64,000 nt of DNA from an uncultured bacterium (GTDB lineage: Bacteria > Bipolaricaulota > Bipolaricaulia > RBG-16-55-9 > DRJF01), in contig CAJXGD010000004.1 in assembly GCA_913053845.1 (NCBI GenBank), forward strand, positions 1 to 64,000, written 5' to 3'. How positions within the stretch are numbered: the stretch's first letter is position 1; every line of letters starts with the position of its first letter. A program made the translations under genes and the position numbers. Below are positions 1 to 8,661 of the stretch, in pieces. The notes below the pieces were generated by a model that did no database searches, was not told the origin of the DNA, and was given only the letters and a program-made list of their open reading frames with translations.

Positions 1-2651
1 GCTCGCACGAGGTCGCCCAGGGCTACCGCGAGGTTAGTGAGCCGGCGGTCACCGTAAAGTTCGAGCTCCAGGATCGCCCGAACGAATATTTACTGGCCTG
101 GACCACAACCCCTTGGACCTTGCCCGGCAACGTAGCCCTGGCAGTCGGTGCTGATATAGACTATCTCAAGGTAGAACAGCATGAAGAAATTTACTATCTG
201 GCCCAGGCGCGTGCCCCTCAGGTGCTCCAGGGCGACTATCGGATCTTGGCCAAGCTCAAGGGTGCTCACCTGGAAGGCTGGGCCTATCGGCCGCTGATGC
301 CCTTTTTAAAAGAGTCCTTAACCGAGGAGTACCCGCGCGCCTGGCAGGTGACCAGCGCCGACTTTGTCTCTACTGAGGAGGGCACCAGCATCGTGCATAC
401 CGCGGTGATGTACGGTGAGGATGACTATCAATTGGGCACGCGCTTGGGGTTGCCCAAGCGCCATACTGTCGACGAGAGCGGCCACTTCATCCCCGAAGTG
501 ACCCCCTGGGCCGGGCGCTTCGTCAAGGAGTGCGAGCCCGGGATTGTCAACTATCTCAAGGCTCAAGGGTTGCTCTACCAGGTGGCCAATTATACCCACA
601 GTTACCCCTTCTGTTGGCGCTGCAAGACGCCTCTGCTCTACTACGCGCTCGACTCCTGGTTCATCAAGACCACTGCCCGCCAAAAAGAGATCATGGCCAA
701 TAACCGGGCTATACATTGGCATCCGGAGCATATCCGCGACGGCCGCTTCGGCAACTTTCTCGAGACGATGAAGGACTGGGCGCTCTCGCGCGACCGCTAC
801 TGGGGCACGCCGCTGCCCATCTGGAGCTGTCAGTCGTGCGGCCGGCAGCTCTGCCTGGGCAGTCGGGCCGAGCTGGTCCAGTATGCCCAGGATCCTCAAC
901 AGGCGCAGAGCGTTGAGGCACATAAGCCCTATATTGATGAGGTTTATTTGCAATGCCCAGAGTGTCAGGGCCAGATGCGCCGTGTCCCCCAGGTGATAGA
1001 CACCTGGTTCGACTCGGGGATGATGCACACCGCCCAGTGGCATGCGCCCTTCGAGCATGAAGAGCGTTTCCAGGCCCAATTCCCCGCCGACTTCATCTGC
1101 GAGGCGCTCGATCAGACGCGCGGCTGGTTTTATACCCTGCTGGTGACCAGCACGCTGCTCTATCCCGATGGGAGATATCCGCATCCCTACCGTCATGTGA
1201 TCGTCACCGGCATGGGGCTCAATGCCCAAGGGGTGAAGATGAGCAAGTCTGAGGCCGGCTCCGGCCTGGACCCGATGGTGATGATAGATGAACTGGGCGC
1301 CGACACGCTACGTTGGTATCTCTACAGCTCCTCCGCTCCCTGGCGCGACCGGGTGCTGCGCGCCACAGACGCGGCCAAGGTGCGACACGGCTTCCTGAAC
1401 ACCTTGAGCAATGTCTATAATTTCTTCGCGCTCTACGCTTCGATAGACGGCTTCGATCCCAGCCAGGCAGGGGTGCAGCGTGCCGTCCTACAAGGGCAGG
1501 CACAAGACCTACAAGGGCAGGCACGAGACCTGCCCCTACTGGACCGCTGGCTGCGCTCGCGGCTCCAAGGAACGATCAGCGAGATCACTCAGACCCTGGA
1601 TGCCTATGATGTCGTCTCCGCCACCCAGGCAACCGAGCGCTTCGTTAACGAACTGAGCAACTGGTATCTACGCCTGTCGCGCTCCCGCTTCTGGGGCGAG
1701 GGGCTCAGCCCGGACAAGCTCTCCGGCTATGCGACGCTCTACGAGACTCTCGTGACCCTATGCAAATTGCTGGCGCCCTTTCTACCCTTTTTGAGCGAAA
1801 GCATCTATCGGCAACTGGGTGCCTCGGAGGCCGAGAGCGTCCATCTGACCGACTGGCCTCAGGCCGATGACTCTCTGGTCGATCCGGCGCTGGAGAGGCA
1901 AATGGCGCTCGTCCGGCGGATCGTCAGTCTGGGGCGTGCGGCGCGCAATCAGGCCGGAATCAAGGTCCGACAGCCTTTGGCGGCGATGCAGGTCCAGCTC
2001 AATGATAGTAGTGATGGCAAGCTACTCGAAGCCCTGCAGAAACTGGTACTGGACGAGCTGAATCTCAAGCGGCTGGAGCTCACGACCGAGAACTTGAGAG
2101 AGCGCCATCTGCATCCGCAGATCACACCACTGATGGAGCAGATCGGGCCGAAGTTTGGCGCCTTGGCCCCCAAGCTGAAGCGGGCCTTGCAGGAGGCCGA
2201 TCTGCGCCAGCTCGCCGGTGAGCTCGAAGACAGCGCTCATTGCTCGCTGGCCGTGGAGGGCCAGCAGGTGGAGCTGACCCAGACGGAGTTGAAGCTGGAA
2301 TATCTCCCGGAGCCCGGCGCCGGGGTTGCCTTTGATGAGACACTGCTGGTCGTGTTGGACACGCGGATCACTCCGGAGCTGCGCGCTGAGGGGTATGCCC
2401 GCGAGCTGATCCGGCTGGTTCAGGAGGAGCGTAAAAAAGCAGGTTATGATGTCTCCGATCGCATCACCCTCTTTGTCCAGGGCGAGGCCGAGTTGGCCCG
2501 CGCCATTGAGGCGCATCGCGAGTTCATCCGGCATGAGACGCTCACCGTGACGCTGCATCTGGCAGCTCCCCCGGCCGAGGCGGTTGACCGGCTGAGCGAG
2601 CTGAACCTGAACGGCCTGCAAGCCAAGGTCGGTCTGAAACGAGAGGAGTAG
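1..2651 (+). CDS. ileS: Isoleucyl-tRNA synthetase, 5' end off the window
   Basis: Charges tRNA-Ile with isoleucine in the cytoplasm. The frame is open from base 3, so the N-terminus with the HIGH motif is missing and 882 residues remain. The fragment opens in the CP1 editing domain (LAWTTTPWTLPGN, about 93-131). It continues through a Cys-rich insertion (CQSCG about 826, CPEC about 954) and the KMSKS loop (1236-1250), then the anticodon-binding helices and a long C-terminal region. The C-terminus ends LNGLQAKVGLKREE and lacks the CxxC zinc finger that closes typical bacterial IleS1, suggesting the eukaryote-like IleS2 class (inference). A 21-bp tandem duplication at 1488-1529 adds the heptad LQGQAQD/LQGQARD. 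birA follows after 4 bp, so the two are probably cotranscribed. Confidence 0.97.
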   Translation, partial: SHEVAQGYREVSEPAVTVKFELQDRPNEYLLAWTTTPWTLPGNVALAVGADIDYLKVEQHEEIYYLAQARAPQVLQGDYRILAKLKGAHLEGWAYRPLMPFLKESLTEEYPRAWQVTSADFVSTEEGTSIVHTAVMYGEDDYQLGTRLGLPKRHTVDESGHFIPEVTPWAGRFVKECEPGIVNYLKAQGLLYQVANYTHSYPFCWRCKTPLLYYALDSWFIKTTARQKEIMANNRAIHWHPEHIRDGRFGNFLETMKDWALSRDRYWGTPLPIWSCQSCGRQLCLGSRAELVQYAQDPQQAQSVEAHKPYIDEVYLQCPECQGQMRRVPQVIDTWFDSGMMHTAQWHAPFEHEERFQAQFPADFICEALDQTRGWFYTLLVTSTLLYPDGRYPHPYRHVIVTGMGLNAQGVKMSKSEAGSGLDPMVMIDELGADTLRWYLYSSSAPWRDRVLRATDAAKVRHGFLNTLSNVYNFFALYASIDGFDPSQAGVQRAVLQGQAQDLQGQARDLPLLDRWLRSRLQGTISEITQTLDAYDVVSATQATERFVNELSNWYLRLSRSRFWGEGLSPDKLSGYATLYETLVTLCKLLAPFLPFLSESIYRQLGASEAESVHLTDWPQADDSLVDPALERQMALVRRIVSLGRAARNQAGIKVRQPLAAMQVQLNDSSDGKLLEALQKLVLDELNLKRLELTTENLRERHLHPQITPLMEQIGPKFGALAPKLKRALQEADLRQLAGELEDSAHCSLAVEGQQVELTQTELKLEYLPEPGAGVAFDETLLVVLDTRITPELRAEGYARELIRLVQEERKKAGYDVSDRITLFVQGEAELARAIEAHREFIRHETLTVTLHLAAPPAEAVDRLSELNLNGLQAKVGLKREE

Positions 2652-2655
2652 CCCG

Positions 2656-3432
2656 ATGAGCTTCGATCTTGTTCGGTTGCAAGCCGAGCTAGCAGGTGAG
2701 CATCTCTTCGGCGAGTTGCTCTATCGTGACCATATTGACTCGACGATGGAGTTGGCCAGAGAGCGGGCCGAGGCGGGAGCCCCCGAAGGGACTCTGGTCA
2801 TTGCCGGACGGCAGAGCGCCGGGCGGGGTCGCCGCGGCCGAGGCTGGGAATCCCCGCCAGGTGGGGTCTGGTTCTCGTTGCTGCTGCGCCCGCCAATCGC
2901 CGCCTGCAAAGCGGGCTGCCTGTCGGTGTTGTTGGCCGTGGCCGCCGCTCAAGCGCTGCGCCGGTGCTATGGCCTGCCGGTGCGAGTCAAATGGCCCAAT
3001 GACCTATTGCTGGAGCGCAGGAAGCTGGCCGGGGTGTTGAGCGAGCTGGCCACGGTGGACGGTCAAATCCTCTGGCTGGTCGCCGGGATGGGGATCAACG
3101 TCAACAATGTCCTGCCTGAAGGGGCGCGTATCCCACCTATCTCACTGACCCAGGTGCTGGGGCATCCGGTGAGGCTAGAATCGTGCTTGGCGCTGGTTTT
3201 AGGGGAGATCGCCAGCTATTATCAGCAGTTCTTGCGCGAGGGCTTTGAGCCGGTGCGAGCACACTGGTCCGAGTTTTCGGCGCTGGATGACGGCGTTTGG
3301 GTCCGGCAAGGCGCAAAGAATTTCGCGGCCCAGGTCAAGGGGCTCTCAGAGATGGGTAAGCTGATCGTTGAGCATGATGGCCGGCTCGAAGAGCTGAGCG
3401 CCGCCGAGGTGGCACTGAGTCCGGTAGGATAG
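2656..3432 (+). CDS. birA: Biotin--[acetyl-CoA-carboxylase] ligase
   Basis: Activates biotin to biotinyl-AMP and attaches it to the biotin carboxyl carrier lysine of acetyl-CoA carboxylase and related enzymes. At 258 residues it begins directly in the catalytic domain: the biotin/ATP loop is SAGRGRRGRGW (residues about 54-64) and KWPNDLLL lies near residue 110. It ends with the small SH3-like C-terminal domain. The N-terminal winged helix of E. coli BirA is absent, so this is a group I ligase without repressor activity. It starts 4 bp after ileS; the ileS tail (GAGAGGAG) supplies the ribosome-binding site. purA follows after 27 bp. Confidence 0.94.
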   Translation: MSFDLVRLQAELAGEHLFGELLYRDHIDSTMELARERAEAGAPEGTLVIAGRQSAGRGRRGRGWESPPGGVWFSLLLRPPIAACKAGCLSVLLAVAAAQALRRCYGLPVRVKWPNDLLLERRKLAGVLSELATVDGQILWLVAGMGINVNNVLPEGARIPPISLTQVLGHPVRLESCLALVLGEIASYYQQFLREGFEPVRAHWSEFSALDDGVWVRQGAKNFAAQVKGLSEMGKLIVEHDGRLEELSAAEVALSPVG

Positions 3433-3459
3433 CCTGCTAGCTTGAGAAAGGAGCCGAAT

Positions 3460-4755
3460 ATGCCGGGAATCGCCGTGCTGGGCGCCCAATGGGGCGATGA
3501 GGGCAAGGGCAAGATCGTTCATCTGTTATCCAAAAACGCTGATATGGCCGTGCGCTTCAATGGGGGCACCAACGCCGGCCACACCGTGGTCTTCAACCCT
3601 GATCAGGCCGATCAGGCCGGCGAGAGCGAGTTCAGGTTCCATCTAATCCCTTCGGGTGCGCTGCACCCTAACTGCGTCGGCGTCTTGGGCAACGGTATGG
3701 TCATCGAGCCCTTCGCCCTGGCCGCCGAGCTGCGGCAGCTCTCTGAACAACTGGGCCAAGCTCCTCGGATTTGGATCAGCCAGAACGCGCACATGATTCT
3801 GCCCTATCACCCCATCGTCGAGCGCTTGGAAGGAGCAACCTCCGAGCTGGATACCACCGCCAAGGGCATCGGGCCGGCCTATCGGGATAAGACGGCCCGC
3901 CATGGCATCCGCACCTGCGAGCTGCGCTCGCCCGGGCGCTTCCAAGAGCTGCTGGCTCAGAATCTGGCGCGCGAGCGGGCGATCTTTCCCGATTCCCAGG
4001 AGCTGCAGGAGCTTGACCCGGCCAAGCTCACCGAGCAAATACTGGCCGCGACCGATGGTATGCGAGATCGGCTGACTGATACTTCGCTCTTGATCAACCG
4101 GGCACTCGATGAGGGCCGGGCGGTCGTCTTTGAAGGCGCACAGGGTTGCCTGCTGGACATCGACTTTGGCACCTATCCCTATGTGACCTCTTCCAGTGCG
4201 ACGATAGGAGGAGTCGGCGTAGGGGCCGGAGTCTCACCTCGGCGACTGGAGCGGGTGATCGGCGTGGCCAAGGCCTATGCCACCCGCGTGGGCGCGGGAC
4301 CCTTTCCGACCGAGGAGACCGAGGCGCTGGGCCGACGGTTGCGCGAGCAGGGTCATGAATATGGCACGACCACCGGCCGGCCACGGCGTTGCGGCTGGTT
4401 GGACCTAGTGGCACTGCGCTATGCGGTGCGCCTCAATGGCCTGACCGAGCTGGCGCTCACCAAGCTCGACGTGCTCAGCGGCCTGGATCAACTGCAAGTC
4501 ACCGTCGCCTATCGCCGTGAGGGCGAGCGGCTGACGGAGTTCCCCACTACGCTGGAGGAGCTCAGTGCCTGTGAGCCGAGCTATCAAAGCTTGCCCGGCT
4601 GGTCGGAGCGCTTGGAGAGTTGTCGCAGTTTTTCCGATCTGCCGCCCAGCGCTCAGCGGTATGTGCGCTTCATCGAGGAGCAGTTGGAGCTGCCGGTCGG
4701 CACCATCTCGGTCGGTCCCAGCTTCCACGATACGATTAGGATCGCGGGCGGGTGA
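3460..4755 (+). CDS. purA: Adenylosuccinate synthetase
   Basis: Condenses IMP and aspartate with GTP to adenylosuccinate, the first committed step of AMP synthesis. The protein has 431 residues, as usual for the family. The N-terminal P-loop-like motif is WGDEGKGK (residues 11-18), followed by NGGTNAGHTV. The conserved TTTGRPRRCGWLD occurs about residue 305, and the C-terminus ends GPSFHDTI. An upstream TTG at 3442 is in frame, but the ATG at 3460 is preceded by GAAAGGAG at proper spacing and gives the canonical N-terminus. Third gene of the ileS-birA-purA run. Confidence 0.96.
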   Translation: MPGIAVLGAQWGDEGKGKIVHLLSKNADMAVRFNGGTNAGHTVVFNPDQADQAGESEFRFHLIPSGALHPNCVGVLGNGMVIEPFALAAELRQLSEQLGQAPRIWISQNAHMILPYHPIVERLEGATSELDTTAKGIGPAYRDKTARHGIRTCELRSPGRFQELLAQNLARERAIFPDSQELQELDPAKLTEQILAATDGMRDRLTDTSLLINRALDEGRAVVFEGAQGCLLDIDFGTYPYVTSSSATIGGVGVGAGVSPRRLERVIGVAKAYATRVGAGPFPTEETEALGRRLREQGHEYGTTTGRPRRCGWLDLVALRYAVRLNGLTELALTKLDVLSGLDQLQVTVAYRREGERLTEFPTTLEELSACEPSYQSLPGWSERLESCRSFSDLPPSAQRYVRFIEEQLELPVGTISVGPSFHDTIRIAGG

Positions 4756-4775
4756 GCGCTAGCTAGCGGGGCATT

Positions 4776-5486
4776 ATGGCCGGCATACTGGAGCGCCTAG
4801 GTCGCATCTGGCGACAAAGGTGGGGGCGCAAGGCCCGCCAAGCCCAGAGTCCGCTGCAGGTGCTGCAACATCATCTGGACGAGATGGCCCGTAGCGCCGA
4901 TGCCCTCAAGCAGAGCAGCCTCAAATTGGGCCAAATGCAGGGAGAGCTGCGCCGCCGACTGCACCAGTTGGATCGCCTAATCCAACGCTATGACGAACAG
5001 GCGCGCAAGGCCTATAAGCTCAAGCAACTAGATCTGGCCGAGCTGGCCATCCGCGAAAAACTCAAGAATCAGGCCGAACAGCGGCACTTGCAGGACGATA
5101 TTGACGAATTAGGCGTGCAGATCACCTCGCTGGAGGCACGCAAGGAGGGCCTGATCAACCGCATGGAGATCTATCAGACCAAGCGGGAGGAGTTGGAACT
5201 GCGCCTGAGCGCCTCCAGGGCCCAGTTGCGGGCCGGCGAGGTGAGCCTCGGCCTCTCGGAGGGCTCGCTGATGCTGGAGGAGGTCAAGGAGGCCTTGGCG
5301 CAGGCTGAGCAGGAGATCCAGGCCATGCAGGCGCGGGTGGAGGCCACCCGCGAACTGGAGCAGGAGCGCCGCCGTCAGGCGCTGGCCAACATTGAGCTGG
5401 AGCCGGCAGCGGGACAGAGCTCACAGGCCGAGGAGCAATCGGCCGTCTCGCGCGAGCTGGAACGGATCAAGCGCGAATTGGGCTAA
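4776..5486 (+). CDS. PspA/IM30-like coiled-coil protein
   Basis: 236 residues, almost entirely charged coiled coil. It has the PspA/IM30 layout: a short N-terminal amphipathic stretch, then alternating Lys/Glu/Gln helices from about residue 20 to 200, including LQDDIDELGVQITSLEARKEGL and a Glu-rich tail. PspA/Vipp1 proteins form ESCRT-III-like rods on the inner membrane and protect its integrity under stress. No rhomboid, PspC or PspF homologue is nearby; it lies 20 bp after purA, so it is probably constitutive. The fold is clear from the pattern, but the PspA role is inferred and other coiled-coil proteins could look alike. Confidence 0.7.
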   Translation: MAGILERLGRIWRQRWGRKARQAQSPLQVLQHHLDEMARSADALKQSSLKLGQMQGELRRRLHQLDRLIQRYDEQARKAYKLKQLDLAELAIREKLKNQAEQRHLQDDIDELGVQITSLEARKEGLINRMEIYQTKREELELRLSASRAQLRAGEVSLGLSEGSLMLEEVKEALAQAEQEIQAMQARVEATRELEQERRRQALANIELEPAAGQSSQAEEQSAVSRELERIKRELG

Positions 5487-5489
5487 GCT

Positions 5490-5507
5490 CTGTAAGCGCC
5501 CTTACAG
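5490..5507 (+). terminator. Perfect 7-bp hairpin just after the pspA-like gene
   Basis: CTGTAAG-CGCC-CTTACAG lies 3 bp after the stop codon. No U-tract follows, so it may protect the 3' end or be a weak terminator rather than a strong intrinsic one. Confidence 0.35.
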
Positions 5508-5635
5508 ACGCTGAGAGTGATCTGAACTACACTTGCACTACCTCATCCCTGGAAGGGACTTGGTCAAGGGCTGCCAAGGTTTACGAGATTTCCCCTAGTG
5601 GCTCGATGAAACCAGGTCTGTGAACCCCCTTTCCC

Positions 5636-5700
5636 GCGGGACGGTCTGTAACCCTCAGGCCGTCCCGCTCCTTCCTCTCCGCTTGCAAGCCGGCCTTGCA
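5636..5700 (+). promoter_or_regulatory. Two hairpins in the rplM leader
   Basis: A 9-bp perfect stem (GCGGGACGG 5636-5644 with CCGTCCCGC 5660-5668) extends inward by three more pairs, one of them G-U, to a 9-nt loop. A pyrimidine-rich stretch follows, then TGCAAG-CCGGC-CTTGCA (5684-5700). They lie 55-120 nt upstream of the rplM start. They could be an L13-type autoregulatory leader or a terminator for the upstream operon; the sequence does not decide. Confidence 0.4.
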
Positions 5701-5754
5701 GTTGGTACAAATAGGCAGAGAGTTAGCTGGTTAATTTCCCGGAGGAGGATTCTC

Positions 5755-6213
5755 GTGCAGCGAAGCTTGCGGCAGAAGACATTTATGGCCCGGATTCAAG
5801 AGAAGGGCCAAAGCTGGGATCGCAATTGGTATCTGGTTGATGCGCAGGGCAAGACGCTCGGTCGGCTGGCCACCGAGCTGTCCCGTCGCTTGCAGGGCAA
5901 GCACAAGCCTATCTATACGCCTCACGTGGACGTGGGCGATTATCTGGTGGTCATCAATACCACCAAGATAAAGCTCACGGGCAATAAGAGCGAGCAAAAG
6001 CAGTATTATCACTACTCCGGTTATCCGGGCGGCATGCGGGCGCGCAACTACAACGAGTATCTGGCGGTCCATCCCACCGGTCCCTTGTACCAAGCGGTGC
6101 GCTTGATGCTGCCCAAGACCACCCTGGGGCGCCGGATGCTAAAGAAGCTCAAGCTCTATCCCGATGCGGACCATCCTCATCAGGCTCAACACCCTGAGCC
6201 GCTCGAGCTGTAA
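5755..6213 (+). CDS. rplM: 50S ribosomal protein L13
   Basis: Large-subunit protein L13, an early assembly protein that binds 23S rRNA. The GTG at 5755 gives a 152-residue product opening MQRSLRQKTFMARIQEKG and follows GGAGGAGG (5741-5748) at ideal spacing. Longer in-frame starts would add an unconserved extension across the leader hairpins. Family signatures are WYLVDAQGKTLGRLAT near residue 26, YTPHVDVGDYLVVIN near 58, and MLPKTTLGRRMLKKLKLY near the end. The usual partner rpsI (S9) does not follow; instead there is a terminator-like hairpin at 6272. Confidence 0.95.
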   Translation: MQRSLRQKTFMARIQEKGQSWDRNWYLVDAQGKTLGRLATELSRRLQGKHKPIYTPHVDVGDYLVVINTTKIKLTGNKSEQKQYYHYSGYPGGMRARNYNEYLAVHPTGPLYQAVRLMLPKTTLGRRMLKKLKLYPDADHPHQAQHPEPLEL

Positions 6214-6271
6214 CTTCCCCCCGGTTTAGCCCCTACAGTCAAAGACGATATGATGAATAGGATTTAGTATT

Positions 6272-6302
6272 AGGCCCCTGGCTATTTGTCTGCCAGGGGC
6301 CT
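6272..6302 (+). terminator. Terminator-like hairpin after rplM
   Basis: An 11-bp perfect stem, AGGCCCCTGGC (6272-6282) with GCCAGGGGCCT (6292-6302), has a 9-nt loop and is followed by GTTGTGCT. The stem is strong but the U-run is poor. Confidence 0.6.
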
Positions 6303-6370
6303 GTTGTGCTATGATGCTAATAAGCTCGGACTATTGAAAGATATCGGGGCAAAAGACGGAGAAGGAGGGG

Positions 6371-6425
6371 TGTTCCACATCACAGTCCACCGGCATCGCT
6401 AGGTGCTATAGTAACGGGTGGAACA
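6371..6425 (+). promoter_or_regulatory. Extended -10 inside an inverted repeat, upstream of the secreted trio
   Basis: TGTTCCAC (6371-6378) and GTGGAACA (6418-6425) form an 8-bp inverted repeat. Between them is TGC-TATAGT (6404-6412), an extended -10 without a clear -35. A regulator or the hairpin itself could gate the promoter. The downstream gene has a strong AAAGGAGG (6466-6473). Confidence 0.4.
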
Positions 6426-6478
6426 TTACTTAACGATGTGGTTCTTCTCCATAAGGCTCGAACCTAAAGGAGGCCAAG

Positions 6479-8647
6479 ATGAGAATTGTGAGAGGCAGCC
6501 TATATCTAGCGCTGGCGTTGCTGATGGTTGCCTTGCTGGTATGGCCCGGCGAGGCGCAGCAGCAGCCGGCTCCGGCGCAGAATGTCTTCTACACGGTACA
6601 GCAGGGGGCATTCTCGGCGACACTCACCCCGGTAAGCAGCAGCGGCTCGGTGGTTGACTTCTACAACTACTCCAACTTTTCGGCCCACTCCGGCCTGGAA
6701 GTTGAGCAGCAGAGCATCCTGTTCATCTATCGTGACCCGACCAGCGGGCAGGCCAGCTTGGTCATCATCCATAGCAAGGAAGATGGCAACAGCCCTGCCG
6801 GCAGCGTGACCTTCGACTTCAGCGGTCTGCCTCCTGGGGTGCAATGGCAGGTCCAAGACGACGCCGACGACAGCTATACGCTCAACCCGCCTACCGGCCA
6901 AGCTATTTGGAACTGGCAGGCCGGTTTCACCGATGGGGCCGTGTTAGGACCACTGCCGGACAGTTTCAAGATCACCATTACGCCTACTTTTACTGCCGGG
7001 ATCAACGATTGGGCACTGGTGAGCGGTGACCCGACCAATCCCCAGAAGACCAGTATTCCCAGCCTGACCAAGGCGATTACCATCACCGCCACCAAGGGCC
7101 AGCCTCCCACGGCCGATTTCACCTTCAGTCCGGCTCAGCCCAGCGCGGGGCTCCCCTTGACCTTCGATGCCTCTGCCTCCCGCGCCCCGGCAGGCAACCA
7201 GATCGTCAATTATGAGTGGGACTTTAATAACGATGGCATCTTCGAGGTTTCCACCACCTCACCTACCGTGCAGCATACCTTCGATCAGACCGGCGATCAT
7301 ACCGTGGCGCTGCGGGTGACCGACAACCGTGGGGTTACGGCCACCGTCAGCAAGAAGGTCACCGTGGTCGAGGTCAGCTCCGAGGCGGTGCAACAGATCT
7401 CGACTCCGGCCGCCGCACCGGGGATGACCTTCCGGGTGACCACCAATATCAAGGTGCGCACCCCGGTCAACGGCCTGGGCTTGCAGGAGAATGTCCCCGC
7501 TGGCTGGAAGATAACCCCGGTGGATAACGGTGGCGCGACCTTCAAGCCTTCGCTGAACCAGTGGGTTTTCCCCCAGACAATTCGCTCCGGAGAGACCCGC
7601 CGCATCGTCTTAGATGTCACCGTGCCCAATAGCAATGAACTGGCCAGCGGGCCACTCCCGGCCACCTTCGATCTGAGCTGTTTTATCGAGAGCGCCTCGC
7701 CGGCCTTTGAGATCAATTGCTCTGGCGAGCAACAGGTAGAGCTGGTCTCCTGCCTGCCGATCAAGGTGGCCGTGGCACACCTGACCCCGGAAGATGTGAT
7801 TGACCTGCGGCTGGACGAGCAGATCACCGCCGATCAGTTGCAGCGCGCCGTGGGATTCTGGTTGGAGGATGCCGGCGTGCCGGGCACCTGCGCTGCAGCC
7901 ATCTCGCTGGAGACGATGAAGGATATCACCGCCCGCGAGATCAGCGGCACCCCGGTGGATCAACCGTTGCCGGTGGATCAGCAGGTCGGGGCTACTGTGA
8001 CCCGCACCATACTCACCCCGTTGCCATTTCATCAGGTGATCCCCAGCCGCGACAACGGCAATATCTTCCGCGTGCGCCTGCAGATAAAGGCCACCCGGGA
8101 GCTCGACGGCCTGGGCTTGAACGAGGTGCTGCCTAGCAATTGGAAGGTCCAGCCGATCGACAACGATGGGGCTTCATTCAAGGCCTCCACGCGTGAATGG
8201 CTCTTCACCGGCAAGATCCGCACCGGGCAGCAGCGTACGGTGGTCTACCAGGTTACCGTGCCCCGTGACGAGCCCACCGGCTGCATCAATTTCCAAGGCC
8301 GGGTGGACTGCGCCCTGCCGCAGTTCGAGAGTGACATCCAAGGCGATGGCAGTATGCCGGGTATGCTGGCCAACCAAGTCTGTGTGGTGCAATGCCTCTC
8401 CGTACCGGTGGCCATCGCGCACTTGGATACCAGCATCAACGACATCAATGTGACCCTCTCCAACGTGATATCGTTCGATCAGATCCAAGCGGCGATCGCC
8501 TTCTGGCTGGAAGACGCCACCGTGCCGGGCACCTGCGGCAAGCAGATCGACTTCGAGATGATGAAGATGCTGATTGCTTATTGGCTCACCGGCGTCCCGG
8601 TCGATCAACCGGTCCCGGCAGGGGTCCAACTACCACCGACCAATTAG
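6479..8647 (+). CDS. Secreted PKD-domain protein with two beta-module/dockerin-like repeats
   Basis: An exported 722-residue protein of unknown function. A Sec signal peptide covers residues 1 to about 26 (cleavage after GEA). Then come an uncharacterised beta-rich region (about 30-205) and a PKD domain (about 207-299; core YEWDFNNDGIFEV). A beta module follows (about 300-420, NGLGLQENVPAGWKI). Next is a helix pair (about 424-500, DQLQRAVGFWLEDAGVPGTC). Module and helix pair are repeated (about 505-640 and 645-722, IQAAIAFWLEDATVPGTC, LIAYWLTGVPVDQPVP). The helix pairs resemble degenerate dockerins, suggesting partner binding at the cell surface (inference). The next two genes share the module and are on the same strand 14 and 42 bp away. 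The start is set by AAAGGAGG 5 bp upstream. Confidence 0.85.
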   Translation: MRIVRGSLYLALALLMVALLVWPGEAQQQPAPAQNVFYTVQQGAFSATLTPVSSSGSVVDFYNYSNFSAHSGLEVEQQSILFIYRDPTSGQASLVIIHSKEDGNSPAGSVTFDFSGLPPGVQWQVQDDADDSYTLNPPTGQAIWNWQAGFTDGAVLGPLPDSFKITITPTFTAGINDWALVSGDPTNPQKTSIPSLTKAITITATKGQPPTADFTFSPAQPSAGLPLTFDASASRAPAGNQIVNYEWDFNNDGIFEVSTTSPTVQHTFDQTGDHTVALRVTDNRGVTATVSKKVTVVEVSSEAVQQISTPAAAPGMTFRVTTNIKVRTPVNGLGLQENVPAGWKITPVDNGGATFKPSLNQWVFPQTIRSGETRRIVLDVTVPNSNELASGPLPATFDLSCFIESASPAFEINCSGEQQVELVSCLPIKVAVAHLTPEDVIDLRLDEQITADQLQRAVGFWLEDAGVPGTCAAAISLETMKDITAREISGTPVDQPLPVDQQVGATVTRTILTPLPFHQVIPSRDNGNIFRVRLQIKATRELDGLGLNEVLPSNWKVQPIDNDGASFKASTREWLFTGKIRTGQQRTVVYQVTVPRDEPTGCINFQGRVDCALPQFESDIQGDGSMPGMLANQVCVVQCLSVPVAIAHLDTSINDINVTLSNVISFDQIQAAIAFWLEDATVPGTCGKQIDFEMMKMLIAYWLTGVPVDQPVPAGVQLPPTN

Positions 8648-8661
8648 TTAGCAAGGCAATA

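Noticed and set aside
318-1229. 303-codon minus-strand frame inside ileS
   Set aside because: Antisense shadow of a conserved enzyme, low-complexity composition and no recognisable motif.
5620-5754. 45-codon N-terminal extension of L13
   Set aside because: It covers the leader hairpins and is not conserved; GTG 5755 has GGAGGAGG.
6303-6478. c-di-GMP riboswitch upstream of the exported proteins
   Set aside because: The conserved core and receptor-loop sequences could not be recognised.
8392-8661. 90-codon upstream extension of the VWA protein
   Set aside because: It lies inside the preceding gene in another frame, and the membrane-anchor start is at 8662.
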